Assembly: GCA_004194705.1 (NCBI GenBank)
Contig: SADC01000133.1
Location: 62,001 to 126,000, forward strand
Reading direction: 5' to 3'
DNA length: 64,000 bases
From: Ditylenchus dipsaci
Taxonomy: Eukaryota > Nematoda > Chromadorea > Rhabditida > Anguinidae
Position 1 is the stretch's first letter. Every line of letters starts with the position of its first letter. Both the position numbers and the translations under genes were made by a program. Below, piece by piece: positions 22,202-33,558 of the stretch. Below the pieces are notes generated by a model. It was not told the origin of the DNA. It saw nothing but the letters and a program-made list of their open reading frames with translations, and made no database searches.

Positions 22202-23115
22202 TCATAATGTTCTTCGTATGATCTAAACCGGTAAACCGGCGATTTGAAAACCCGGCTTTCGCTTTTTTTCGATTCGTCCTATCCGGTGTTCGGTTCTGGT
22301 TTTCGGCCAATAAACCAGGACCAAAAACTGGGTGGACGACTATACGGCCGTGGGAAACCTCTTAGGCTTTTCCAGCAGTCAAGCCTAATGTTGCTTGAGC
22401 ATGCCAGATCGAACGGCTCACCCTAGTTTTACTCAGCTACCACCTATCAATGTCCGAAATTGCTTTGCCTCAGCTAATACATGAAATTTCAACTTCAAAA
22501 ACAAATAATAATAATTCGGAAAATCATGTTCCGCTTTTTTAAGTAAAAAAAAGTGTCCCTAGCCAATATAAAAACTCGAAATCACCGTCGTCATCGATGG
22601 TCTTTCAAGAGCTATTAAGCAAAAAAAAAAAGATCGCAACAACAAGCCAACAAAAGGTTTTGATTTGAGCGATTTTAATTTTTGCGTAAAATAAAATAAA
22701 TTAACGAAAAATAAGTTACCGGCACAATGTAATCTTCAGGTTTCAAGACCACACTTCCTTCTCCAAAGTCAAAAAAAATGTTTGCGGTAGAAGCATTGCT
22801 ACAAGAAGTATAATATATTCCAAACTCCGTATAGCACCAGGCCCCAATTTGTTTAGCGATGAATTCAATTTGTTCTTTTGGACCTATAACAAAGACCGTG
22901 TCGTGGCCAGCCTTAGCTTGTGTGGGGGATTGAGCAGGAACAGGGACTACGCTTCCATCAGACCCTGAAATGTGGATGGACTGAACATTGAAAGCCCAAT
23001 TCTGCAAGTCAATAATCGGAGTGCTGAACCAATTGTCTTTGTGGCAGTTCTGCTCATCCCATCCGCCCAAGGTGATGACTGCTTTCGACGTGGTGTGATC
23101 CCATATTGACTTTCT

Positions 23116-24045
23116 ATAACCAAATTTAAATAACTGTATTATCAAAATTTCAACATGAAAATTAACAAATAAAATGCAGTATTCTCTCTGATAGAAGGGA
23201 ATTTATATTTTGAAAAACACTCTCAAACAGAGGGGCAGGAGTCGAGGGGACTGAAAAATGAAGGGCCGCTCTCAGTCATTTTATCTACACCTTTTTTCAA
23301 CTTTATCTCCATCTAACTAGAATTGATTTTTGAAAGCTGTATGATCAGTAAAACGCCAGATATATTCTGTAAGTCTGTGTTCACGTTCTACCCCAGTTCT
23401 ACGGGCATTGGAAACTATATGTTAAAAAAATAGATTGATAATAATTGTGATCTAAAAGCAGCTTTGATGGCAATCCTTGTACAGGGTGCGGCAAAAAACG
23501 CGGACACTTTTGAAAATTTGTCAAGGGCTCCTCCGCACTGTCTGAAATAAGGATTTTTTGGCGCTACTTGGATATACCCCCCCCCCCCGCCCAAATCAAC
23601 TTTTTTCAAAGTGTTTCCAAACACCCTATATCGACCTAAAATGGCCTCAGGAGTTCAAAAAAGGCATTATTTTTGAGTTCTAGTCAATAAAATATCGAGT
23701 TTCTGGACCACCAAAAAGTACCCGTTTGACCATTTTCGAAGGGATTTAAGGCTGTATTAGGGTGGAAATAGACCAAAAAGGGGCCAATTATGAACAAAAA
23801 GGAAGATGTTGAACATAGTTTTGTTGACTGGGGCCTACCGCATAAATAAACTCTGGTAGGTATACATTTTTATGCACCCAGAGTCGATTATAACTTAATC
23901 AGGAGATAAAATATGTCTATTTTTGTTTGCAAAAAGCCGCTCTTGAAAAGTGAACTGACTTCTGAGATATTTAATTTTTAGCCACGGAAGTATTGTTACT
24001 AGGGCTTCATATGTCGGCAGCTCTCGGAACCGACTGGAGGTGCCA
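23116..24045. other. Intronic sequence between protease exons, half foldbacks
   Basis: 23478-23640 has ACAGGGTGCGGCAAAAA and TTGGCGCTACTTGGATATACC ends. 23640-23890 has one arm of the palindrome family. The right arm has different sequence at the matching place (52745-52975), so one arm was replaced after duplication. Confidence 0.5.
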
Positions 24046-24048
24046 ATA

Positions 24049-24293
24049 TACCGTATTTCTGTAATAAACGCCCCCCCCCCCCGTTCAAAATCGTGTTCTT
24101 GGCATTGTGTTTTTGACCCACTTTTTGAATACTTCTCTTAGGCAAATTACCCCTTATTTTGTAGCCAGTGAAATGAGCTACAAAATGAGGGGTAATTTGC
24201 TTGAGAGAAGTAATCAAAAAGTGGGTCAAAAACACAACGCCAAGAACACGGTTTTGAACGAGGGGGGGGGCGTTTATTACAGGAAATACGGTA
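24049..24293. mobile_element. ACCGTATTTCC-family foldback (core AAACGCCCC)
   Basis: Left end TACCGTATTTCTGTAATAAA with CGCCCCCC; the right end is the inverse. The inner arms share TTGGCATTGTGTTTTTGACC and GGCAAATTACC. The paralogous copy is 52332-52577. Confidence 0.85.
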
Positions 24294-24347
24294 GCAGAAT
24301 TTAATTTTGGAAATCAATTTTTCTTCGCTGGCCAACTAAATACCGTA

Positions 24348-24582
24348 TACCGTATTATCTCTAGTAGAACTACCCCCTCAACTTGAAGGGTCTGTATCTC
24401 GGAGAACAATCAATATTTTTCAATTATGTTTTATGCGTTTTCTTAACTCCCATGAGCTCTACCGATTCCGCTTTTTATATTTTGGCTAGCACCCGAAAAT
24501 CTCAAAATCGAAATATTTTTTTCAGACTTTCGGAAGATTGAAAAATAGACAGAGCGGTCGTTGTATTAGAGGAAATACGGTA
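24348..24582. mobile_element. ACCGTATTTCC-family element with mismatched cores
   Basis: The left end TACCGTATTATCTCTAGTAG has core GAACTACCCC. The right end has core GGTCGTTGTATTAGAGGAAA. It is the one well-bounded copy where the two cores do not correspond, so it may be a chimera of two copies. Paralogous copy 52045-52277. Confidence 0.7.
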
Positions 24583-24809
24583 TCTTGTAAGCTTGCCTAA
24601 AAACGACAATTAGAGAAAACGACAATCACCAAAAATGTTTTTAAATGGTTTGACACATCGTCTTTTTTGCCGATCACTGGTTTTGTCGAAAAACATTTGG
24701 ACAGAGTACGTATTTGGTCAAAGAATTCTCACAGGTTTATATTTTGCTACATATCATTCTTAGGTGGCTTTATATTTTTATCTGTTGAAAACATTCATGA
24801 TTCTTTTTT

Positions 24810-25129
24810 GGACGATACGTAAAAGTGCCACGTTCTGGCGAAAAAGTGCCACGTTTTAGTGAAAAAGTGCCACGTTTTAGTGAAAAACTGCCACGCTTTG
24901 TGAAAAAGTGCCACGTTTTCTGACAATAAGGTTTCTTAGATAAATCAATGATTTACACCTAAAATTTTGAAGATTACCATTAGCTTGCTATTGATATGTC
25001 TTTGGAAACAAAGCGACCAATAAAATCAGGCATATCTGTGCAAAACTAGGCAAATTAAAAAAAACGTGGCACTTTTTCACTAAAACGTGGCACTTTTTCT
25101 CCAGAACGTGGCATATTTCCGTTTTATCC
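24810..25129. mobile_element. Mutator-like MITE with GTGCCACG words, left arm only
   Basis: Ends GGACGATACG and, in inverse, GGATAAAACG, followed by GTGCCACGTTCTGG-type words in four direct copies at the left and inverted copies at the right. It is flanked by a 10-bp direct repeat ATTCTTTTTT (24800-24809, 25130-25139). The right arm (near 51815) has one uninterrupted copy of the target. Duplications of 9-10 bp point to Mutator-like transposition; the class is inference. Confidence 0.82.
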
Positions 25130-25149
25130 ATTCTTTTTTATGTTCTGCC

Positions 25150-26020
25150 TCTGCTGATCAGAAGGTACTTGACCCACATATAAGGTGTTGAAATCACCCG
25201 GTAGAAGCTTATGCACATGGATCAAAATGTACCTGGTTCCAAAACCACTTTTCGCACTATTTCGATCATGCTGAAGATGGTTTGACAGCGCTAAAATTGC
25301 CTTTTATCGAGAAATTTTTTGAGTTATGGTATGTAATTGGTTTTGATAAATCAATAATTTACAATAACTCGAAAATTTCTCAATAAAACGTGATTTTACC
25401 ACTATCAAACCATCTACAGCATGCTCGAATTAGTGCAGAAAATTGGGTTTGAAACCTGAAAACGTGAAAAAAATTTTGATCCAAGTGGACGACCACTTGT
25501 TTGGTTTGGTCACTCTGGATGTAGTTGTGAGCCATTCTAAAGGATGATGTAGAGGTTGCTGGTTTGAATCCACCTGGGTGCATACTTTTTTTCACATAAT
25601 TTTAGATATAAAAAGACAATCGTTTGACTTATCAGGTTATTTGGTATACCACTGCTCTGGTGTTACCTGCATATCAACCTCTCCAGGCGGTAGCAATACT
25701 AGGTTTGGGGTTGGGAAAGTAAAATCGCACTTTTCGTCTAAACAATCCCAATTCCTCACAAAAGCTTCAGTTTAAAAAACTGTTTTTTTTTAATTATTAT
25801 TTTTTATTTTCAGGCTATCCAGGCGAGCATCCACCTGGCCGGGTGGTACCTACACCAGGTATTGAAGTTGGGGTGTGTAAAATCGCAATTTTGGACTGAA
25901 AAACCCCAATTCCGCACACAATTTTAAGTTAGAAAAATAGGTTATTTATTACTTTTAAGAAATTTTCATTTTTTAGGCTTGGGTCTGGTTTAGGGGTATT
26001 TGAGGTCGTTTGAGGGTATC
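25150..26020. repeat. CACCTGG tandem-family units
   Basis: Degenerate units of the ~155-bp family plus a small palindrome at 25310-25400. Near 25560-25575 GGTTTGAATCC resembles a tRNA B box. Paralogous with 51000-51780. Confidence 0.6.
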
Positions 26021-26170
26021 AAAGTTGGTTTGGAATGGTTTTGGGTGGCTCGGACACAATCTAACAAAAAACCGTAAAAAATGCCTTGGTATCCCATGTT
26101 GTTTTTTAAATATGCGAAACGTTTCAGAAACTTTTTTCATTTAATCTCTAGACTTAGCCTAGTATTAGAG

Positions 26171-26549
26171 GGACATGGGACAGTTGGCACCGGTGCCAAC
26201 TGTCCACTTGGCTATTTTTATATACAAGTTCTTGGGTTTTCATGATTTTTCTTATTTCAAGCCACCCCAGTAACCGAAACTTCCTCAGAAATCTGAATCA
26301 CTCAACAGAATTTCAAAAAAATGCCTGGTTGTTGAGATATGAGCCAAATAAAGAAAATACTTATTGCTTTCTAACTTTTGCATATATTTGACAACCACTC
26401 ATTTTTTCAAAATTTTGTTGAGTGATTTGAATTCGGGGTGGCTCAGAAAACAACAAATTACAAAAAAGTGGGTACCTTTATTCCAAAATTCCAAAGTGGA
26501 CAGTTGGCATCGGTGCCAACTGTTCCCGGTGCCAATTGTTCTTTTACCG
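26171..26549. mobile_element. GGCACCGGTGCC-word element with 8-bp target duplication
   Basis: Flanked by TATTAGAG on both sides (26163-26170, 26550-26557). Near each end are palindromic words containing GTTGGCACCGGTGCCAAC, one at the left and two degenerate ones at the right. Inner arms also pair (GAATTCAAATCACTCAACAG type). Paralogous copy 50583-50945 with the same target repeats. Confidence 0.78.
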
Positions 26550-27342
26550 TATTAGAGAGCTAGTTTTTACTCATCTAGACAGTGAACAAATAAGTAAACG
26601 TTGAAAGAGGCAACAAAGCGACACAGAATATTAGTCATAACAGTGATTGTCGTAATGCATTTTGGCAAAAAAGACGATGTGCCAAACCATTTAAAAACAG
26701 TCGTTTTGCGCTAATTGGACATATCATTTCTAATTGGCCATATTTAATTGTTATTTTGTCTTTTTGTCCTTATTCTAGTGATTGTCGTTTTCTCTAATTG
26801 TCGTTGTATAGGCAAGCCATCCTGTAATATGTAGCTCTCTTTGAAAAAGCGGCCTCTAAAGAATGATCGAAAATAAAAACGCAGACTCCGGTGAATCGAA
26901 ACAACAATTACAAGAGTCAAAAAAATCAGATGTTACCTTGACTGACTCCATATTGTGAACACTTTCTTGTCCAGCTGGTCAGAAATGGTATGAATGAAAG
27001 AAGAAACATTGTCTCTTGTTTCAGATACTGGCAACAAACCAAGCGCACCATCTATTGGGCCGTTGTAAGATAAGCAAATGCATAGTCTTCAAGTATGTCG
27101 AGCACTCCAAAATACTGCTTGACATCAGCTATTCCTCCACCAATCTAAATAGAGCATGTAAACAACCATCCCTCTCTATGTGACTCACAGAAAAGACATC
27201 TAGGGCCAACGAGCCACTTCCATAATTATCATTAATCTTACGGCCAGAATCCACATATGTATGAGAATGGCTAAACTTTTTTCATTAACACTAGAGCTCC
27301 CGAGCGTATTAATTGATTATTAAATGATAATTAAATGATGCA

Positions 27343-27510
27343 TACCATATTCCCTCTATTAACTCCCCACCCACTAACAACTCCTTACCTTCTAACAACT
27401 TCCTAAACTCTAATAACTCCCCACCCCCTGAGGATGGCTAAAAATAACTCCACACCCTCTAATAGCTCCCCACCCCGAGGATGGTTATAAATCACTCCCT
27501 ACCTCTCTTT
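27343..27510. mobile_element. ACCGTATTTCC-family copy (core AACTCCCC), end TACCATATTCCCTC
   Basis: TACCATATTCCCTCTATTAA is followed by four AACTCC(C/T)-type subterminal repeats and GAGGATGG(C/T)T repeats. Only one end is clear. Paralogous copy about 49650-49808. Confidence 0.5.
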
Positions 27511-27625
27511 TGATCCTCGTATCGAATTAATTGTGGTTAACATTTTATACATAAAATTTCGGCTTGAGTATAGAGTGGCGCCAACCCACCAGACAACTTT
27601 TAGGATTAAGTCTTTTTAGATTTCC

Positions 27626-28400
27626 ATAGGAGTTCTACAGAATCAAGCGACAGTGAAGCAAGTCTACCAGACGTCTAACCAATCAATGTCTATGCCGTAT
27701 TGTCAAAAATCGTGAAGTTGGATACCTTTGTTCGGTTTCCTTCGCTTGAAAATGTTATCTTTTGTTAAAGAATAGAATGTTTGAGCCGATTTTAACGTGT
27801 TTTGAAAAATTTACTTATTTTTGGGTCAAAATCTTATTTTTTCAAAAATGTACTTATTTTTGAATTTTTAAGAAAAGAACCCTGGATTAAGGGCTGTATT
27901 GGGAGTTCAGTCAACTCTCGCTACATTTCACGTTTCGGTATAGTGCGGGTTTTCGGCATACCCAGAGATCGCACTATATCGACAGTTGACTATAGATGGA
28001 ATAGTTAGGGCTTAATTCAAGCTGTTTAATATATCTTCTCAATTTTTTTAAACCAAAAGCAGAATAAAAGAGCGAACCTAGGGATATAATGCTTTTTGGG
28101 ATGCAGTCCAGTTGTATCGGGCACACGCAGAGACTTATTGAGTAGCCAAGAGTCATAATTTGAAAGGTCGAACTGCACCGTAAATTGTTCTTCTGAAAAA
28201 ATTCAAGTTAAAACGGAGAGTGCCGTGTGTACTAAACTATATTAATTTTTAATATTTTTATACAAACAATAAAGCGAAATTTGTCGAAAGTGGAGATCCG
28301 AACAGGCAGAACAGCTTCTAAAGTTTTATCATGAACTTCCTTAATCTTTTGAATCCCTTAAGAATTCTAAGTCAGTAATTTAACTACTGAATAAACATAA
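27626..28400. other. Start of spacer, no gene recognised
   Basis: A short pogo-like hairpin at about 27908-27992 (AGTCAACTCTCGCTACA and CACTATATCGACAGTTGACT). The rest is AT-rich without coding frames. Confidence 0.45.
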
Positions 28401-28848
28401 AATTTCTAGCGCTACTATGATATACCCCCCCCCGCCCAAATCATGATTTTTTGGGGGTGTCTAAAAACCATTTTTGTGCAATAATTTAGCCATGAAAAGA
28501 TCAAAAAAGCAATTTAACAGGCCTTACGGGCTGTATTGAGAGCATAGTGGTGCCGCCGTCCTGATTTTTTTCATCGCTGTCCTGCATTTTCCCCTGATTC
28601 TTAATAATGGAACGCTTTTTTCATTTTACATCATGTAGTCAGTTTTTATTTTTCTACCTTATTTTTGGGTGACCGTCCACGTTTTCTTTCACTTTTAGTT
28701 CAAAAAAGTGAATCCTCATTTCTCCGATTTTTTTAAAAATTATCATGTAAAATTAGGACGGCCTGATTTTTTGAACTAAAAGTAAAAGAAAAGAGGTGGG
28801 TTAAGAAAGGAGGGGGGGGGGTTGGTATATCATAGCAGCGCCAAATTT
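28401..28848. mobile_element. Foldback with GGCGCTACTATGATATACC ends
   Basis: AGCGCTACTATGATATACCC at the left and the inverse at the right, each followed by a C/G run. Inner arms (CACCTCTTTTCTTT region) pair weakly. The same end type occurs at 23560 and 56371. Confidence 0.65.
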
Positions 28849-29634
28849 CAAATTGCTGATGTTTTTTGCAAAAATGCCAAAAAAAAACAGCTTGGGAGAC
28901 CAAGGCAGTTGTTTGTCATTTTTTTGCTGGAAAATGTTCAAAAAGGGCATGAAAAAAAATGACTTTTGAAGAAATTTTTTTTGCTAAAACAAAACGGGGT
29001 GTGTGACCAAGGTGATTTCTTGAGAACTTTTTTTTTGAGAATTTTTTATTTTTGAGTAGTTTTCTCTAAATATTTGTCTTAATTGTTTCATACATAAGTA
29101 TGATTTGTCTTATGTAATTGTTCTTCCATACATAAATATTTATTTGTTGTTGTATATTAACACCCCGAGGACCGACTGTTGACTTTGGCAATTCTGGACC
29201 AGAATTTCATGGAGAATCAGATTTATTTTTCCACTTTGATTTTTAGTCTGAACAAGGTGGCCAAAAACGCGATTGAAAAAACTGTCATTCTCGGATACAT
29301 GCTCAACATTCAAACAGCCATAACTGACATTTTTTGTAAACACGCTTGATTGATCTTTGCACCATCTTAAAGCTCATAACCATTTGATACTGTCAATTCG
29401 AAAAAAAAATTTTTTCTTATGTTGATTTTTGAAGGACAGCTGGTTCGGCTTATTTTATGTGGAAATTTCTAACAAAATTTGGTCTGCAATACACAAAAAT
29501 GATCAGCGAGAAAAAAAGCGAGAAAATCAGTGTCAAGACTTGCAAGACAACCATCCGATTTCGATTTATTCAAGGCAAAACAATTTGATACTAAAAGTAC
29601 CTAAAAACCAACAACTTTTTTAGGCTTGAGTTCA

Positions 29635-30495
29635 GAATCCCCCACGGGGACTGATCAGGTGGAGGAGATAACTTCATATTCGTGTTTCTCGACCCCGATT
29701 TCATGAGAAAGCCGCGCGTTTTTTTGGTTCCGAGAAAAAAAAATTTTTTCGAACCACAGGGGGGGGGGGGGTATCATGGTTTTTTAGTCAAAATTTGAAA
29801 AATTTAAATTGGCGCCTTTTGAATTTTAAAGGGAATAAGGGCTGTATAGGGAGGGGAAGGGAATAAAAGGGGGCCACTAATCACACAGGGCCCACTAACA
29901 AGAAGATGTTGAACATAGTTTTGAATACTGGGCCTACCGCATAAATAAACTCTGGTATGCATGCTTTTTCATGCATCCAGAGTCACTTTCGAGTGATTTG
30001 TGTCTAAGGTATGTGGGTGTGCGCATCTCAACTCCAAGCCCCCAAGCCCCCTGCGCCCCCGAAGGGGTCGCAGGGGGCTTGAGAGTTAGAGATGCGCGCA
30101 CACACTTACCTTAGACATGATTCCGAGAAGTATTCTTGACCATAAAATGCATATAGAGTCTTTTTTTGCCACGGCCCAGTTGAAAAACATGGTGAGGCAG
30201 GCGAAGAATACAAAAATTTTGAATTTTTAACGTTCTGCCATAAAAGTGGCCCCTTTTATTCCCTTCCCCTCCCAATACAGCCCTTATTCCCTTTAAAATT
30301 CAAAAGGCGCCAATTTAAATTTTTCAAATTTTGACTAAAAAACCATGATACCCCCCTGTGGTTTGAAAAAATTTTTTTTCTCAGAACCAAAAAAACGCGC
30401 GGCTTTCTCATGAAATCGGGTTGAGAAACACGAATATGAAGTTATCTCCTCCACCTGAGTCTTCTCCGTGTCGGGGGGGAGGGATTCGTCACTGC
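29635..30495. mobile_element. CCCCACGGGG-end foldback with GC-rich centre
   Basis: Arms 29635-30050 and 30075-30495 pair through GGAGGAGATAAC, ATGAGAAAGCCGCGCG and AATTGGCGCCTTTTGAATTT. The centre is CCCCCTGCGCCCCCGAAGG and its inverse. The same GC-rich centre occurs at 37990-38020 and 56600-56640; half arms lie at 18722, 21800, 44155 and 46012. Confidence 0.8.
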
Positions 30496-30581
30496 AACCC
30501 TTTTTTATAGAAATTAGGGTGTTTTCTCACTGCTTTTGTGATTTTTTCAACAATTTACAGGGTCTTTGAAAAAAAAAGTAA

Positions 30582-30832
30582 TACAGTCAACCCTCGATTT
30601 AACGTCACCCCCAAAAGTTCGTTCCCACCTAGGGTCCGACACTTTTTTAACCTAATTTTTGAAATTTTTTGCCAGTTGTCTTCGGTCAGTCTAATCGCAA
30701 ATATCGCAAGGATTTTAATTTTGCCGATCGTTTTGTGAATAAAAACAATTTTGCCGAAAAGACCCGCGGGTACTCGATTTAACGTCACCCTATTTTGAGA
30801 AAGGGGTGGCGTTAAATCGAGGGTTGACTGTA
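30582..30832. mobile_element. Pogo-like MITE, empty site in the opposite arm
   Basis: TACAGTCAACCCTCGATTTA and the inverse, flanked by TA. The host foldback's other arm (31045-31062) has the same flanks fused as GATATTATTAC, giving an empty site. The copy at 35905-36158 occupies the identical target. Confidence 0.87.
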
Positions 30833-31216
30833 ATATCATTGTGTGAAGCGTTTTAAACTGCATTAGATACAATTGTTAAATCTGCTGTGTGCCTGTCTTT
30901 TTCTTCGTTTGAGAAGAAAACAGAAACCGGACAAATATAACCATGCTTCCAGCATAGTTATTCAATCCCTTCAAGACAAAAAAACCACTGTATCGCTCCA
31001 AATTTAAATCTCGTATCTAATGCAGTTTAAAACGCTTCACACAATGATATTATTACTTTTTTTTCAAAGACCCTGTAAATTGTTGAAAAAATCACAAAAA
31101 CAGTGAGAAAACACCCTAATTTCTATAAAAAAGTTGTTGGTTTTTAGGTACTTTTAGTATCAAATTGTTTTGTCTTAAATAAGTCGAAATCGGATGGTTG
31201 TTTTGCAAGTCCTGAC

Positions 31217-32081
31217 CAGTGTTGGGAATTTTCTGAAATTCTCGTACTCGTACTTCGTACAAGTATTTTTTCGACCTCGTACTTCGTACTCGTACTCGTA
31301 CCGCGCTTCAAAATTTCGTCGTACTCGTACTAGTAGTACGAGCTGAAAAAGGCTATTACTCGTACTCGTACTCGTTCTTTACTCGTAACTGAGAAAAAGC
31401 TCATACTGTACTCGTACTTGAATAAGAAATCCGTACTCTTTAAATATTTTCACAAATTTTTTTAATTTAAGTAACATTTTGATATAATTTTTGTCGAATG
31501 AGGAATCGACTACCATATGGGAATATTTTTTAGAAGAATTCAGTGTTAGAAACACTACGCGTTTACTACTGAAGCCTTGAGCAACGCTTCGCATTGCGAT
31601 TTTTGAAGGAGTAGATATTTGACACACCATAAAACGAATAACACACCATGACCAAAACCTAGCTGCTCCGCATCCTTTGGAACAAGGCATATTATGACTA
31701 TACCATGGAAAGGCATAGATTTTTTTACGGCCGCTTCGCGTGCCTTGAAATGAGGAATAGCATGACCATATCATGGAAGAGACGTCAATTCAGAAGATTA
31801 ATCAAAACATTTGAAGGACAAATAGGAATTCATGCTCTCAAAATGCTTTTCTCATTTAAAAACTCATGCTTGTATAAAAAAAATTCTGCTCAAAAATAGC
31901 CAGAAAAAAACATGGCACTCGTACTTGAAGTTTCTTTCCGTACTCGTACTTGTTCTTTGTCCTCGTACTCGTACACGTACCTCATTATTTTTTCTGTTCG
32001 TACTCGTACTCGTACCTCTGTTTTTCAGCTGCTCGTACTTCGTACTCGTACTCGTAGTACGAGTACGAGTTCCCAACACTG
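31217..32081. mobile_element. hAT-like element C with ACGAGT word arrays
   Basis: CAGTGTTGGGAATTTTC at the left, inverse CAGTGTTGGGAACTCGTAC at the right. Perfect 8-bp direct repeats GTCCTGAC lie at 31209-31216 and 32082-32089. Both ends carry CTCGTACTCGTACTTCG-type arrays (31240-31440, 31918-32070). The middle has no recognisable protein; the 131-codon minus frame there is unremarkable. Confidence 0.88.
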
Positions 32082-32692
32082 GTCCTGACACTGATTTTGT
32101 CGCTTTTTTCTCGCTGATCATTTTTTTGTATTGCAGACCAAATTTGTTAGAAATTTCCACATAAAATAAGCCGAACTAGCTGTCCTTCAAAAATCAACAC
32201 GAGAAAATTCCTTTTTTTGAATTAGCGGCGTTTATTTTTCCAGTGATTCTATCAGATGGATAGCAAACCAAGGTTACTTTAAGGACAGAAAATTGATCGC
32301 TCTTTCGATGGCGTGAAGTTGTAATTCCCAACATGGCCTCTAAAGTATGATTTTAAGCCAAAATTAGCAAAAAGTCCGATTTTCAAAAAACGGAAGTCTT
32401 CGTATTTTTAAATATCTCATTTGAAAATTGAAAAGATAAACAACCGTGTGATATGTCATTTGAAAGCTCTTTTTATGAGCTTTAAGATGATGCAAAGATC
32501 AATCAAGCGTGTTTACAAAAAATGTCAGTCATGGCTGTTCGAATGTTGAGCATGTATCCGAGAATGACAGTTTTTCAATCGCGTTTTTGGCCACCTTGTT
32601 CAGACTGAAAAATCAAAGTGGAAAAATAAATCTGATTCTCCATGAAATTCTGGTCCAGAATTGCCAAAGTCAACAGTCGGTCCTCGGGGTGT

Positions 32693-33055
32693 TAAAAATC
32701 AGTATTCTAATATAGCATTGTCCAGACTACTGTAAAAATAGGGTGTGGACCCCAACCATATAAGTGCGCCTCCCCGCCCCTAAGCCGCTTCTGCCCCAAA
32801 GGGGTAGAATGGGCTTGAAATATGGAAATTTAGAGTACATGAAATACAACGGGCCGACTGTGCCAGGCCATGTTTCTGATATTTTAGGCCTGGCCTAATT
32901 ACGGGCCGGCCTGTGTCCAACCCTGTGCTACTTTGCCTGTGACATGAATCTGAAAAAGAATCTTGACTAAAAACTTTAAAAAGTTGAAATAACTAGCATT
33001 TTAAAATGCTAGTTAAAACAGCATTTTGGTATTTGAGATTCAAGTGACCTGTTTT
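32693..33055. repeat. Segment duplicated in inverse at 49015-49300
   Basis: Contains GCCAGGCC/GGCCTGGCC words and ends near 32920 with CCAACCCTG, the inverse of a CAGGGTTGG end. It continues the match of 32480-32692 with 49015-49525. Confidence 0.7.
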
Positions 33056-33201
33056 AGTATTGACCCTCGATATAGTGGCACTTGCAAAATGTTTCCGTCC
33101 AGCACCCTTCGCTATAGTGGCACCCCAATATAGTTGCACCTCGCTGTAGTGGCACTCTGAGGCTGGTCCCAGGGGTGCCACTATAGCGACGTTTGACTGT
33201 A
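33056..33201. mobile_element. Short pogo-like MITE
   Basis: TTGACCCTCGATATAGTGGC at the left, GCGACGTTTGACTGTA at the right, with further CTATAGTGGCACC repeats inside. The leftmost CAGT is degraded. Confidence 0.65.
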
Positions 33202-33558
33202 CTATGTAATTGTTTCTTACAAAATTTTTGACGGAATTGCGTTCTTCAATTTTACAGCAATAACTTGAAATATCTCGAAAAAAAATCAAGAAATTCTAGA
33301 CTAGAATGCATGCATTCTAAAATTTTTGGACTTTTTCAAAAATAACTTTTAAAGCTTCAACACCAATGTTTCAAGTCAATCAAGTTATTCATCCCTACCT
33401 TACAAAATTAAGAAAAGAAAATTACGGACTCATCCTAACTAGTCCAGCAATCACTCGAACAAAAATGACAATAGAATAGTTTATACCGCTATGACAAAGT
33501 CTACATAGAATGAGTAAATGATATGGTGAATAGAATAGATGAGAATGGAATACAGGAT

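Larger units (their letters stand above)
22720..27290 (-). pseudogene. Pepsin-family (A1) aspartic protease, left-arm copy, 5'-truncated
   Basis: Minus-strand exons run 27290-27189, 27144-26937 and 23113-22720. The first includes DTYGSGSLALDVFS; the second begins IGGGIADVKQYFGV, with DGVLGL and VFTIWSQSR; the third has LTLGGWDEQNC, WAFNVQSIHI, VIGPKEQIEFIAKQIGA and LKPEDYIVP. These follow the order of nematode-type pepsins. Compared with the right copy, exon 1 here has one extra A and exon 2 lacks one base (near 27057), each breaking the frame. The last exon is intact (394 bp). The second catalytic motif is DTVF rather than DTG-T/S. The 5' exons with signal peptide and first DTG are absent because the duplication ends at 27625. 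The 3.8-kb intron is filled with elements. Confidence 0.82.
19250..27625 (+). repeat. Left arm of a large inverted segmental duplication
   Basis: Reads collinearly in reverse complement with 49526-58385. Matching points: 19498-19722 with 57794-58039; 20629-20867 with 56049-56309; 21153-21342 with 54675-54872; 22244-22380 with 54400-54530; 22720-23113 with 53580-53972; 24049-24293 with 52332-52577; 26171-26549 with 50583-50945; 26937-27290 with 49861-50214; 27530-27625 with 49526-49620. Differences are mainly insertions in one arm. Arm ends are estimated by eye to within tens of bases. Confidence 0.9.
29159..32692. mobile_element. 3.5-kb nested foldback with AACACCCCGAGGACCGAC ends
   Basis: 29159-29630 (AACACCCCGAGGACCGACTG, TTTGTAAACACGCTTGATTG, AAGGACAGCTGGTTCGGC) returns in inverse as 32692-32480 and 32200-32090 plus 31215-31125. 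Inside are the foldback 29635-30495, the pogo-like insert 30582-30832 and the hAT-like insert 31217-32081 with its own target repeats. The right arm also has a private segment at 32205-32480. A third copy of the end is at 49330-49525. Confidence 0.8.

Noticed and set aside
24800..25140. Possible CRISPR-like array (repeated GTGCCACG words)
   Set aside because: Repeat spacing is short and irregular, the words occur inverted at the other end, and the 10-bp target duplication identifies a transposable element in a eukaryotic genome.
31379..31774. 131-codon minus-strand frame inside the ACGAGT element
   Set aside because: No recognisable transposase motif; the start overlaps AT-rich interior and the 3' end is the word array.
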